DNA of 35,997 bases, taken from the NCBI GenBank assembly GCA_017540175.1, contig JAFYBN010000069.1, forward strand, positions 1 to 35,997, in the 5' to 3' direction. The stretch comes from Clostridia bacterium. GTDB taxonomy: Bacteria > Bacillota > Clostridia > Oscillospirales > CAG-272. The stretch's first letter is position 1. Each line of letters begins with the position of its first letter. Of the stretch, positions 20,430 to 28,044 are shown piece after piece. Made by a program: the position numbers and the translations under genes. The notes under the pieces were generated by a model. It was not told where the DNA came from. It did no database searches and saw nothing but the letters and a program-made list of their open reading frames with translations.

Positions 20430-22859
20430 ATGAAGACCTATCTGATCGGCAACGCGCATCTCGATCCCGTCTGGCTCTGGCAGTGGTACGAGGGCTACGC
20501 GGAGGTCAAGGCGACCTTCCGCTCCGCGCTCGACCGCATGAAGGAATTCCCCGATTTCAAATTCACCTCCGCCTGCGCCGCGTATTACGAATGGGTGCAG
20601 GACAGCGACCCCGCCATGTTCGAGGAGATCCGGGCGAGAGTGAAGGAAGGCCGCTGGGGCATCGCCGGCGGCTGGTACATCCAGCCCGACTGCAACATTC
20701 CCTCCGGCGAGTCCTTCGCCCGTCACGCGCTCGTCTCCCAGCGCTTCTTCCGCGCAGAATTCGGCAGAGTCGCGAAAACGGGCTACAACGTCGACTCCTT
20801 CGGTCACAACGGCTCGATCCCCCTGATGCTCCGTCAGTCCGGGATGGACGCGTACGTCTTCATGCGGCCCGGCCCGCACGAGAAGCCGGAGCTGCCCGAC
20901 TCCCTCTTCCTCTGGGAGAGCGCGGACGGCTCCGCGGTCCCGACCTACCGCATCCCGATCCAGTACAACCTCGGCAGCATCGAAACCATGGAAAAGGTCG
21001 CCGACATGGCCGAGCGGCACGACATGATGGCGTTCTACGGCGTCGGCAACCACGGCGGCGGACCCACCATCCGGCTGCTCTCCGAAATGGAAGAAAAGCT
21101 CGACGACCGCTTCGTTTACGCGACGCCGGACGAGTATTTCGACGCCGTGCGGGAAAACGAAATGCCCGTCGTGACGGATGATCTGCAGTTCCACGCGAAG
21201 GGCTGCTACAGCGCGTGCTCCCTCATCAAGCAAAACAACCGCAAGAGCGAATCCATGCTCGCCGAGGCCGAGGCGTTTTCCGTTCTCTCGGGAAAGCTTC
21301 ACGGCACGGCGTATCCCGCCCGGGAATTTGAGCGGGCGTGGAAAAACGTCCTGTTCAATCAGTTCCACGACATTCTCGGCGGCTGCTCCATCCGGGACGC
21401 CTATGACAACGCTCTGCAGCAGCACGGAGAGGCGCAGGCGATCGCGGACCGCGCGGTCAATTTCGCCTGCCAGCAGATCTCATGGAACATCAACACCGTC
21501 GGTTCCGTGGCTCTGAGACCGGATAAGCCCGGCTGGGGCGCGGGGTGGACGAACGAAGGCGTGGGCACGCCCGTCGTCGTCTTCAACTCCCTCCCGTGGG
21601 AGGTCGAAACCTTCCTGTCCGTCCACGATCTGCCGAAAAAGCTGACGGATGAGAAGGGAAACGTCCTCCCGAGCCAGCCCGTGCGCGCGCCGCGGACGAA
21701 CGGCTCGCGCGACAAGTGGGAAATCGGCTTTTCCGTCACGCTCCCCCCGCTCGGGTACCGCACGCTCCGTGCCTTCTATCAGAGCGACGAGGAGCCGGGT
21801 GAGAATCCCATGATCACGACGGAGACGAGCATCGAAAACGATCTGCTCCGCCTGAGCTTCGATCCGAAGACGGGCGAGCTCTGCTCCCTGTTTGACAAGA
21901 CGGCGGAGAGAGAACTGCTGTCCGAGCCGACCGCGACAGTCATGATCGACGAGGAAGACTCCGACACCTGGGCGCATAATATCAAAGAATTCAAAAAGGT
22001 CGCGGAAGTCTTTTCGGAGGGCTCGGTGAAGCTCATCGAAAAGGGTCCCGTCCGCGCGGCGATTCGGACGGTCTGCCGCGGCGAGCATACGACGATCCGG
22101 CGGGATTATTCTCTCGTCATGCACTCCCCCGTCGTGACCGTCAAAACGAAAATCGATTTTCACGAACGGCACCGCATGCTCAAATTCCGCGTTCCGGTCA
22201 AAGCCGAAAATCCCGCGGCGTATGCCGAGATCCCCTTCGGCTCCATCGAAAGACCGACGAACGGCACCGAGCAGGTCTGCCAGCGCTGGTTCGCCGTGAG
22301 AGGGGAGAGCGGGGAAGGGCTCGCCGTGCTGAACGACGGCAAATACAGTTTTTCCGCGGACGGCTCCACCCTCTCGCTGACCGTGCTCCGCGGCGCGATC
22401 TGGGCGGATCACTACGGCGCGCGGGACGAGTTCTGCGAATTCATGGAGCAGGGTGAGCACGCGTTTACCTACGCGCTCATGCCCCTGCCCGCGGACAGCA
22501 AGCCGGAAAAAACCGGGACGCTCGCCTGCTCTTCCGTTCTCACGAAGAGAGCGGCGGAGCTGAACATCCGCCCCTTCGCCGTGCTCGAGACCTTCCACGA
22601 AGGGAAATTGCCCGTCTCCTTCACGGGGATCGCGGCGGAGCCCTCGAACATCGTCGTCACGGCGGTGAAGAAGCACGAGGATTCGGACGCCACGATCGTG
22701 CGGGCCTATGAAGCGGACGGCAGACCGACGGAGGCGAAGATCTCCCTCTTCGGCAGGGAGTTCGCGGTCCGATTCGGTCCCCGCGAGGTCAAGACCCTGA
22801 TCTTCTCGGAAAACGGAACGGTTGAGACCGACTTTTTGGAGGACACGGCATGCGAGTGA
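20430..22859 (+). CDS. Alpha-mannosidase, glycoside hydrolase family 38
   Basis: A GH38 retaining, zinc-dependent alpha-mannosidase. The 809-residue protein starts YLIGNAHLDPVWLWQW, with the zinc ligands H10 and D12, and has the nucleophile D122 in YNVDSFGHNGS. GVGNHGGGPT, NQFHDILGGCSIRDAY (another metal/substrate strand) and a long C-terminal beta-sandwich half follow. There is no signal peptide, so it trims imported mannosides. GGAGG stands 5 nt before the ATG. It is the first gene of an operon with ROK kinase, SIS isomerase, transaldolase and MATE genes, and its last 10 bp overlap the kinase gene. Confidence 0.95.
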   Translation: MKTYLIGNAHLDPVWLWQWYEGYAEVKATFRSALDRMKEFPDFKFTSACAAYYEWVQDSDPAMFEEIRARVKEGRWGIAGGWYIQPDCNIPSGESFARHALVSQRFFRAEFGRVAKTGYNVDSFGHNGSIPLMLRQSGMDAYVFMRPGPHEKPELPDSLFLWESADGSAVPTYRIPIQYNLGSIETMEKVADMAERHDMMAFYGVGNHGGGPTIRLLSEMEEKLDDRFVYATPDEYFDAVRENEMPVVTDDLQFHAKGCYSACSLIKQNNRKSESMLAEAEAFSVLSGKLHGTAYPAREFERAWKNVLFNQFHDILGGCSIRDAYDNALQQHGEAQAIADRAVNFACQQISWNINTVGSVALRPDKPGWGAGWTNEGVGTPVVVFNSLPWEVETFLSVHDLPKKLTDEKGNVLPSQPVRAPRTNGSRDKWEIGFSVTLPPLGYRTLRAFYQSDEEPGENPMITTETSIENDLLRLSFDPKTGELCSLFDKTAERELLSEPTATVMIDEEDSDTWAHNIKEFKKVAEVFSEGSVKLIEKGPVRAAIRTVCRGEHTTIRRDYSLVMHSPVVTVKTKIDFHERHRMLKFRVPVKAENPAAYAEIPFGSIERPTNGTEQVCQRWFAVRGESGEGLAVLNDGKYSFSADGSTLSLTVLRGAIWADHYGARDEFCEFMEQGEHAFTYALMPLPADSKPEKTGTLACSSVLTKRAAELNIRPFAVLETFHEGKLPVSFTGIAAEPSNIVVTAVKKHEDSDATIVRAYEADGRPTEAKISLFGREFAVRFGPREVKTLIFSENGTVETDFLEDTACE

Positions 22860-23818
22860 TCGGATTTGATATCGGCGGCACGAAATGCGCCGTCGTTCTC
22901 GGGGACGAAAACGCGAAAATCCTTGATTCCGTGACCTTCCCCACCGCGGGACCGGAGGAGACGGTCGAACGTCTTCTCTCGGAGGCGGAGCGCATGACCG
23001 CGGAGTCGGACGAGAAGCCGCTCGCCGTCGGCGTATCCTGCGGAAGCCCGCTGGACAGCAAAACCGGCGTGATCCAGTCCCCGCCGAATCTCCCCGGCTG
23101 GGACAACGTCCCTATCACGGAAATCATCGAAAAGCGGCTCGGCTTTCCCGCAAAGCTCATGAACGACGCAAACGCCTGCGCGCTCGCCGAATGGCGCTTC
23201 GGGGCGGGCCGCGGATCGGACGACATGATCTTCCTCACCTTCGGAACGGGCATGGGCGCAGGGCTCATCCTCGGCGGCAGGCTCTACGAGGGCGCGAACG
23301 GAAACGCCGGGGAGGTCGGGCATATGCGGCTCGAACGCTTCGGTCCGGTTGGTTACGGCAAGCAGGGCTCGTTCGAGGGCTTTTCGAGCGGGGGCGGCAT
23401 CGCGATGGCGGCAAAGCTCGCGGCGACGGAAAAGCTCCAGCGGGGCGAGTCCGTCGGGTACTGCAAAAGCTGGGACGAGCTCGGCTCCGTGACGGCGAAA
23501 TCCGTCGCCCTCGCGGCGCAGGCGGGCGACCCGGACGCGCTCGCCGTCTACCGTCAAACGGGCGAGATGCTCGGACGGGGGCTTGCGGTTCTCATCGACC
23601 TCTTCAACCCTTCGCGGATCGTGATCGGAAGCATTTACGCGCGCTCTTCGGCTCTGCTCGAGGAGCCGATGCGCCGCATTCTCGAGGCGGAATGCCTGCC
23701 CTCGAACCTCTCGGTCGTCGAGATCGTGCCCGCCGCGCTCGGCGACAACATCGGAAACATCGCGGCGATCGTGCTCGGACTGATGCGCGCGGAGGAGGCG
23801 GAACATGGAAAAGCTTGA
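22850..23818 (+). CDS. ROK family sugar kinase lacking the usual zinc cysteines
   Basis: A 322-residue ROK kinase, presumably phosphorylating a hexose or amino sugar released by the mannosidase. It has the ATP phosphate loop FDIGGTK (6-12), the catalytic Asp in MNDANACALAEW (D106) and GTGMGAGLILGGRLYEGANGNAGEVGH with His158. ROK kinases normally continue with CxCGxxGCxE; here this segment reads VGYGKQGSFE (167-176), so all three cysteines are replaced (Val, Tyr, Ser) while the Glu remains. It should therefore lack the structural zinc. The gene overlaps both neighbours (10 and 14 bp), so its expression is tightly coupled. The exact sugar is unknown. Confidence 0.88.
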   Translation: MRVIGFDIGGTKCAVVLGDENAKILDSVTFPTAGPEETVERLLSEAERMTAESDEKPLAVGVSCGSPLDSKTGVIQSPPNLPGWDNVPITEIIEKRLGFPAKLMNDANACALAEWRFGAGRGSDDMIFLTFGTGMGAGLILGGRLYEGANGNAGEVGHMRLERFGPVGYGKQGSFEGFSSGGGIAMAAKLAATEKLQRGESVGYCKSWDELGSVTAKSVALAAQAGDPDALAVYRQTGEMLGRGLAVLIDLFNPSRIVIGSIYARSSALLEEPMRRILEAECLPSNLSVVEIVPAALGDNIGNIAAIVLGLMRAEEAEHGKA

Positions 23819-24434
23819 AGATCTGATCCTGCGCTGTCCGGCTCTTGCGCTCTGCTCGGAGGACATCCGCCGCGCCGCGGACATTCTGATCGATGCCTTC
23901 TCCCGCGGCGGTACGCTCTACACGGTCGGCAACGGAGGCTCTTCGGCGGACGCGGACCACATCGTCGGCGAGCTCGCGAAGGGGTTTCTGAAAAAGCGCC
24001 CCCTGCCGCCCGAACAAAAGGCAAAGCTCGTTCAGCTGGGCGAGCCGGGAAGGGCGCTCGCGGAAGGACTGCAGGCGGGGCTGCCCGCCGTGTCCCTGCA
24101 TTCCCAGAGCGCGCTGCTCACCGCTTTTCTGAACGACGCGGAACCGGGTCTTGTCTACGCGCAGGCGCTCTGCGCGCTCGCGAAGCCGGGGGACGTCCTG
24201 CTTGCCCTGAGCACGTCCGGGAATTCCGAAAACGTCGTGAACGCCGCGCTGTTTGCGAAGGCCGCGGGCGTGCGGGTGATCGCGCTGACCGGGAGCAGGC
24301 CCTCAAAGCTCGGCGATCTCGCGGACGCCGCCGTGCGCGTCGGCGCGGAGGAGACCTATCTCGTACAGGAACTGCACCTGCCCGTCTATCACTGGCTGTG
24401 CGCAGCCGTTGAAGAACACTTTTTTAAGGAGTGA
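23805..24434 (+). CDS. SIS-domain isomerase of the phosphoheptose isomerase (GmhA) type
   Basis: A 209-residue SIS-domain protein closest to GmhA, which interconverts sedoheptulose-7-phosphate and heptose-7-phosphate. Visible are the phosphate loop TVGNGGSSADADH (40-52) and LALSTSGNSENV (133-144). Residues matching the GmhA catalytic pair are E56 (GELAKG) and H191 (QELHLPVYH). The middle region is longer than in GmhA. A ketose/aldose phosphate isomerase role is well supported by the fold and catalytic residues; heptose as substrate is inference from family likeness and from the transaldolase that follows. The ATG lies within the end of the ROK gene. Confidence 0.82.
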   Translation: MEKLEDLILRCPALALCSEDIRRAADILIDAFSRGGTLYTVGNGGSSADADHIVGELAKGFLKKRPLPPEQKAKLVQLGEPGRALAEGLQAGLPAVSLHSQSALLTAFLNDAEPGLVYAQALCALAKPGDVLLALSTSGNSENVVNAALFAKAAGVRVIALTGSRPSKLGDLADAAVRVGAEETYLVQELHLPVYHWLCAAVEEHFFKE

Positions 24435-24439
24435 CTGCC

Positions 24440-25081
24440 GTGAAGCTGTTTCTCGATACCGCCAGTCTCGAAGACATCCGCAAATACTGCGCCCTCGGCG
24501 TGATCAAGGGCGTGACCACCAACCCGACCCTCATCGCGCGGGAGAACGGGGATTTCCACGCCATCATCCGCGAGATCGCCTCCGTAACGGACGGCCCGAT
24601 CAACGCGGAGGTCCTCGCCGAGGACTGGGAGGGAATGGTGCGCGAGGGCGAAGAACTCGCCGCCGTTCATCCGCGCGTTGTCGTGAAGATCCCCATGACC
24701 GCCGAAGGCCTGAGAGCCGTGTCGACCCTCGCTCCGCGCGGCGTGAAAACCAATATGACGCTCGTATTCAGCGCGGCGCAGGCGCTCCTTGCCGCGAACG
24801 CCGGCGCAAGCTATGTCGCGCCCTTCGTCGGACGGGTCGACGACATCGGCTACGACGGCATCGCCGTCATCCGCGACATCGCCGCGGTGCTCTCCGACGG
24901 CGATTTTGAGACGCAGATCGTCGCCGCGAGCGTCCGCTCCCCCCTGCACGTCGTGGAAGCGGCGAAGGCGGGCGCGCACATCGCGACCGTTCCACCGAAG
25001 GTCATCGCGCAGATGATCCCCCATCCCCTCACCGAAGCGGGACTCAAACGATTCATGGACGACTGGAAGAAGCGCGTTTGA
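24440..25081 (+). CDS. Transaldolase (small TalC/FSA-type)
   Basis: A 213-residue class I aldolase of the small transaldolase/fructose-6-phosphate aldolase family. The start is the GTG at 24440, eight bases after AAGGAG; a GTG nine bases earlier sits on top of the ribosome site. The Schiff-base lysine is K83 (VVKIPMTAEG). Two positions separate aldolase from transaldolase activity in this family: here E57 (NAEVLAED) and F129 (YVAPFVGR) match transaldolases, whereas FSA has Gln and Tyr. So it most likely moves dihydroxyacetone units between fructose-6-phosphate, sedoheptulose-7-phosphate and their partners. It lies 5 bp after the SIS gene. Confidence 0.88.
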   Translation: MKLFLDTASLEDIRKYCALGVIKGVTTNPTLIARENGDFHAIIREIASVTDGPINAEVLAEDWEGMVREGEELAAVHPRVVVKIPMTAEGLRAVSTLAPRGVKTNMTLVFSAAQALLAANAGASYVAPFVGRVDDIGYDGIAVIRDIAAVLSDGDFETQIVAASVRSPLHVVEAAKAGAHIATVPPKVIAQMIPHPLTEAGLKRFMDDWKKRV

Positions 25082-25103
25082 GAGCGCGCTCAAAATAGAA
25101 GAA

Positions 25104-26492
25104 ATGTCAGATTCGACACGCAAGTCAATCCTGTCCCGCCTCCGCCGGGGAGACGTGGACATGACGGAGGGGAACATCGTCCGCCACATTCTCACCTTTG
25201 CCTTTCCCCTTCTGATCGGGAATATTTTTCAGCAGCTCTACAACATGGTGGACACCTGGGTCGTCGGCAGATACGTAAGCGACGAAGCGTTTTCGGCGGT
25301 CGGGAGCATCGGTCCCATCACGAATCTTCTGATCGGGATCTTTCTCGGGCTTTCGAGCGGCGCGGGCGTTGTGATCTCTCAGTATTACGGCGCGAAGAAC
25401 GACGGAAAGGTCCGGGAAGCGGTGCATACCTCGCTGCTCATGACCCTCGGTCTCGCCGTTTTGTTCACAGGACTTGGGATCTTCCTCGCGCCCATCATGG
25501 TGGACTTCATGAAAACACCCGCCGACGTCCGCCCCGAGGCGATCGCCTACCTGACGATCTACTTTTCCGGCATCGCGGGACTCATGGTCTATAATATGGG
25601 CGCAGGCATCCTCCGCGCGGTCGGCGATTCGCAGAAGCCCTTCCTCTTTCTCGTGTTTTCCGCGCTGCTCAACATCGGGCTCGATCTGCTGTTCGTTCTC
25701 AAATTCGGAATGGGCGTCGAAGGGGTGGCGTATGCGACGATCCTTTCGCAGGGTCTGTCCGCTTTGCTGGTCGTCATCACCCTGCTCGCGTCCCGTTCCT
25801 GCATCCGGCTCGAGCTGAAATATCTGAAAATTTCATGGCGGATGCTCGGCACGATCTTCCGCATCGGTACACCCGCCGCGCTGCAGATGGCGGTGACGTC
25901 GTTCTCCAACGTCTTTGTTCAGTCCTATATCAATCATTTCGGGACCTTCTGCATGGGAGGATGGACGGCGTACAACAAGATCGACGCGCTCCTCTTCATG
26001 CCGATGCAGTCCATCGCGCTCGCCTCCACCACCTTCGTCGGACAGAATCTCGGCAAGAATCAGCCTGCGCGGGCGCGGAAGGGAGCCGACACCGCGCTCA
26101 TCATGGCTGCCGCGGGAACGGTCATCGCCATGATCCCCGTTCTGATCTTTGCGGAGGGTGCCGTCGCGTTCTTCAATCCGAATCCGGACGTCGTGCGGTA
26201 CGGATCGGAGTTTCTCAGGTACATCACGCCCTTCTACGTCCTCTGCTGCGTGAATCAGGTTTATTCCGGCGCGCTGAGAGGCGCGGGCGACACGAAAGCC
26301 CCGATGATCATCATGCTGCTTTCCTTTGTCGCCTTCCGGCAGGTCTATCTCTATATCATGGCGAATTTCATCATGAACGAGCACATCCCCATCGCGATGG
26401 GCTATCCCGCCGGATGGCTCGTCTGCTCGACGATCACCTTCATCTACTACCGCCGCGCGGATCTTGGGCGCACGCGGGTGGTGGAGGACTGA
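25104..26492 (+). CDS. MATE family transporter
   Basis: A 462-residue multidrug and toxin extrusion family membrane protein, normally a cation-driven exporter with 12 helices. The start of the first helix reads TEGNIVRHILTFAFPLLIGNIFQQLYNMVDTWVVGRYV, a hallmark of the family, and repeats of the MATE fold run to the end (ALRGAGDTKAPMIIMLLSFVAFRQVYLYIMA). The first ATG (25104) has a poor ribosome site; ATG 25161 has GGGGAG in front and would begin MTEGNIV, a common family start, so either is possible. It is the last gene of the mannosidase operon, 22 bp after the transaldolase gene and the only transporter in the operon. Whether it exports a sugar product or a toxin is unknown. Confidence 0.9.
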   Translation: MSDSTRKSILSRLRRGDVDMTEGNIVRHILTFAFPLLIGNIFQQLYNMVDTWVVGRYVSDEAFSAVGSIGPITNLLIGIFLGLSSGAGVVISQYYGAKNDGKVREAVHTSLLMTLGLAVLFTGLGIFLAPIMVDFMKTPADVRPEAIAYLTIYFSGIAGLMVYNMGAGILRAVGDSQKPFLFLVFSALLNIGLDLLFVLKFGMGVEGVAYATILSQGLSALLVVITLLASRSCIRLELKYLKISWRMLGTIFRIGTPAALQMAVTSFSNVFVQSYINHFGTFCMGGWTAYNKIDALLFMPMQSIALASTTFVGQNLGKNQPARARKGADTALIMAAAGTVIAMIPVLIFAEGAVAFFNPNPDVVRYGSEFLRYITPFYVLCCVNQVYSGALRGAGDTKAPMIIMLLSFVAFRQVYLYIMANFIMNEHIPIAMGYPAGWLVCSTITFIYYRRADLGRTRVVED

Positions 26493-26502
26493 CGGATAAC
26501 CG

Positions 26503-26550
26503 AAAAAAGGAAGAAGCCGTTTCCGCGTAAGAAACGACTCCTTCCTTTTT
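26503..26550. terminator. Bidirectional terminator between MATE and the lipoprotein gene
   Basis: A six-base A-run, then GGAAGAAGCCGTTTC (26509-26523) pairing with GAAACGACTCCTTCC (26531-26545) with two mismatches, then a T-run. It can end transcription in both directions. Confidence 0.85.
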
Positions 26551-27266
26551 CATCCGAGCACCGTTCTGGATTCTCCGATTTCGCCGTACACATCCCGCGC
26601 GGCGGTTTTCAGCGCGCTCACGACGGAATCCACCTGCTCTCCGTTCCCCATGACGAGCACGATATCGTCGTCAAGCGTCACGGAAACCGCTTTTTTGCCG
26701 TCGTCCGTTCCGTCGATCAGCTCCGGATCGACGAGATCGCGCAGCGCCGCGCGCAGAGTTTCCGTTTTGGTTCCGTCCGTCCGCAGCAGCATCAGCGAGA
26801 AGGGCGCCGCCCCCGCCGCGGATTCCGAAATGATCACGTCGTTCACCGTGTCCATGTCGTCCGCCTCAACGCCGAGTGGAAGGGATTTGATCTCGTCGTC
26901 GCGGAGCGCGCGCGTCTCCGTCAAAAGGGGCAGGGAATCGCGGCAGAGGGAATAGACGTTCGCGCTGATGAAATTCACGGCGTCATCCGCGCTTTTCACA
27001 TGCTTCACCGCGTTGGCAGCTTCCGTGTTCGCCATGGAGTCTTCATGCCCGACGACGCCGTCGCCGTCGAGATCGCCGAGGGTGGAGCCGTTTGTCACCT
27101 CGTCGTTCTGCATGCCGTCCGGCGCGTGAGAGGCATCGTTCGCCGTCCCGTTTTCCCGATCCGTCATTTCGTTTTCGATCCGATCCGCCGTCTGCTTCGG
27201 CGAGCAGGAGGACAGGCATAAGAGAGCCGCGAGAAGTGCGGCGGGAAGAGAATAGGTGCGCTTCAT
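26550..27266 (-). CDS. Lipoprotein with an EF-hand-like loop, possibly forespore-expressed (DUF4358-like)
   Basis: A 238-residue lipoprotein: signal peptide MKRTYSLPAALLAALLCLSSC, with the lipobox cysteine at C21. A long acidic, low-complexity linker includes DLDGDGVVGHED (65-76), which fits an EF-hand or dockerin-type calcium loop (Asp at 1, 3, 5 and 12, Gly at 6). The C-terminal domain (from about residue 95) has ALRDDEIKSLPLG, then SAAGAAPFSLMLLR and a final VTLDDDIVLVMGNGEQVDSVVSALK strand-helix, a pattern I associate with DUF4358-type lipoproteins; this assignment is tentative. The start at 27266 is chosen for the signal peptide. The upstream promoter matches the forespore sigma consensus, suggesting a role in sporulation. 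Confidence 0.65.
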   Translation of the reverse strand: MKRTYSLPAALLAALLCLSSCSPKQTADRIENEMTDRENGTANDASHAPDGMQNDEVTNGSTLGDLDGDGVVGHEDSMANTEAANAVKHVKSADDAVNFISANVYSLCRDSLPLLTETRALRDDEIKSLPLGVEADDMDTVNDVIISESAAGAAPFSLMLLRTDGTKTETLRAALRDLVDPELIDGTDDGKKAVSVTLDDDIVLVMGNGEQVDSVVSALKTAARDVYGEIGESRTVLG

Positions 27267-27299
27267 TGTTCTTTCATCCTTTCGTGTTTTCTCGCCGCT

Positions 27300-27328
27300 T
27301 AGTATGGACGGCGGCTCCGCTTTCATGC
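27300..27328 (-). promoter_or_regulatory. Candidate forespore (sigma-G/F type) promoter of the lipoprotein gene
   Basis: On the minus strand, GCATG (27324-27328), a 17-nt spacer and CATACTA (27300-27306) match the published sigma-G pattern (gHATR, N17-18, CATnHTA) at every defined position. A housekeeping alternative, TTGCAT-18-CATACT, overlaps it but is poor. Confidence 0.5.
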
Positions 27329-27417
27329 AAGGAAAAAAACGGAACCGAAACGCCCGCCGCCGTCGGATTTATTCACTTATTTTTCACGCAATCTCCTTAT
27401 TTCTTTTGAATTTCCTC

Positions 27418-27446
27418 TTTACAAAGAAGAAAAACTGTGTTATAAT
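27418..27446 (+). promoter_or_regulatory. Promoter of rpsO-pnp
   Basis: TTTACA (27418-27423), 17 nt and TATAAT (27441-27446), with an extended TG before the -10. The expected start near 27453 gives an unusually long leader of about 110 nt before rpsO. Confidence 0.85.
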
Positions 27447-27452
27447 ATCCCT

Positions 27453-27563
27453 CGGTTGCCCGTTTCACGGTTTCCGGAATACGGTCTCGGACGAGACGTT
27501 TCACCCGCCGGATGCTGAGGCTCGGGGACCTAAAACTATCTTGGTGAAAGGAACCACACAAGC
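27453..27563 (+). promoter_or_regulatory. Structured leader of rpsO, candidate S15 autoregulatory site
   Basis: The leader contains a GTCTC-GGAC-GAGAC hairpin (27484-27497). Directly after it, TTTCACC (27499-27505) is fully complementary to GGTGAAA (27543-27549), the segment that runs into the AAAGGA ribosome site. A second copy of CGTTTCAC (27461-27468) could compete for the same pairing. Ribosomal protein S15 represses its own mRNA through leader structures in several bacteria; that this leader does so is inferred from the pairing. Confidence 0.5.
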
Positions 27564-27830
27564 ATGATCACGAAGGAAAAGAAGCAGGAGCTCATCGAGC
27601 AGTACAAGATCCACGAAGGTGACACCGGTTCTCCGGAAGTCCAGATCGCGATCCTGACCTACCGCATCGTCACCCTCACCGAACACCTGAAGCTCAACAA
27701 GAAGGACAAGCACTCCCGCCGCGGCCTTGACAAAATGGTCGGCCACAGACGCTCCCTTCTCCGTTATCTCCAGGACAACGATATCGAGCGCTACCGCGCG
27801 ATTATCGCGAAGCTCGGCCTGAGAAGATAA
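27564..27830 (+). CDS. rpsO: 30S ribosomal protein S15
   Basis: S15 binds the central domain of 16S rRNA early in small-subunit assembly. The 88-residue product has the standard length and family sequence: [39 protein letters not shown], then [13 protein letters not shown] and a basic C-terminal end. AAAGGA lies before the ATG. It is followed by pnp, the most common gene order for this pair in bacteria. Confidence 0.98.
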   Translation: MITKEKKQELIEQYKIHEGDTGSPEVQIAILTYRIVTLTEHLKLNKKDKHSRRGLDKMVGHRRSLLRYLQDNDIERYRAIIAKLGLRR

Positions 27831-27857
27831 GCTCCGGCCCCGAATCCCGACGCCATG

Positions 27858-27893
27858 TGCTGCGGCGGTCATCCGAAATGATCCGCCGCGGCA
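27858..27893 (+). other. GC-rich hairpin after rpsO
   Basis: TGCTGCGGCGG (27858-27868) pairs with CCGCCGCGGCA (27883-27893), and TCAT/ATGA extends the stem inward around a 5-nt loop with a single bulge. The following TATTGTTGTG is only moderately U-rich, so this is a partial terminator or a processing barrier separating rpsO from pnp. Confidence 0.55.
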
Positions 27894-27923
27894 TATTGTT
27901 GTGTCGACCATGTCCGCGCCGGA

Positions 27924-27993
27924 CCGTTCCGGTCAGCAGTTAAACAAACCGGCTGTTTTCCCGGCCAGCTTGTTTAGTTGCTGAACTGAACGG
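27924..27993 (+). promoter_or_regulatory. Long double-stranded stem in the pnp leader
   Basis: TCAGCAGTTAAACAA (27933-27947) pairs with TTGTTTAGTTGCTGA (27970-27984), 15 continuous pairs with two G-U. CCGTTC (27924-27929) and GAACGG (27988-27993) extend it beyond a small internal loop, and a CCGG/CCGG stem can form inside. In E. coli a comparable leader stem before pnp is cut by RNase III and controls PNPase autoregulation; a similar role here is inference. Confidence 0.55.
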
Positions 27994-28044
27994 TGCGGAA
28001 AACCGATTTGCTGATACTTTATATTTTACAGAAAGGCAGTTGTT

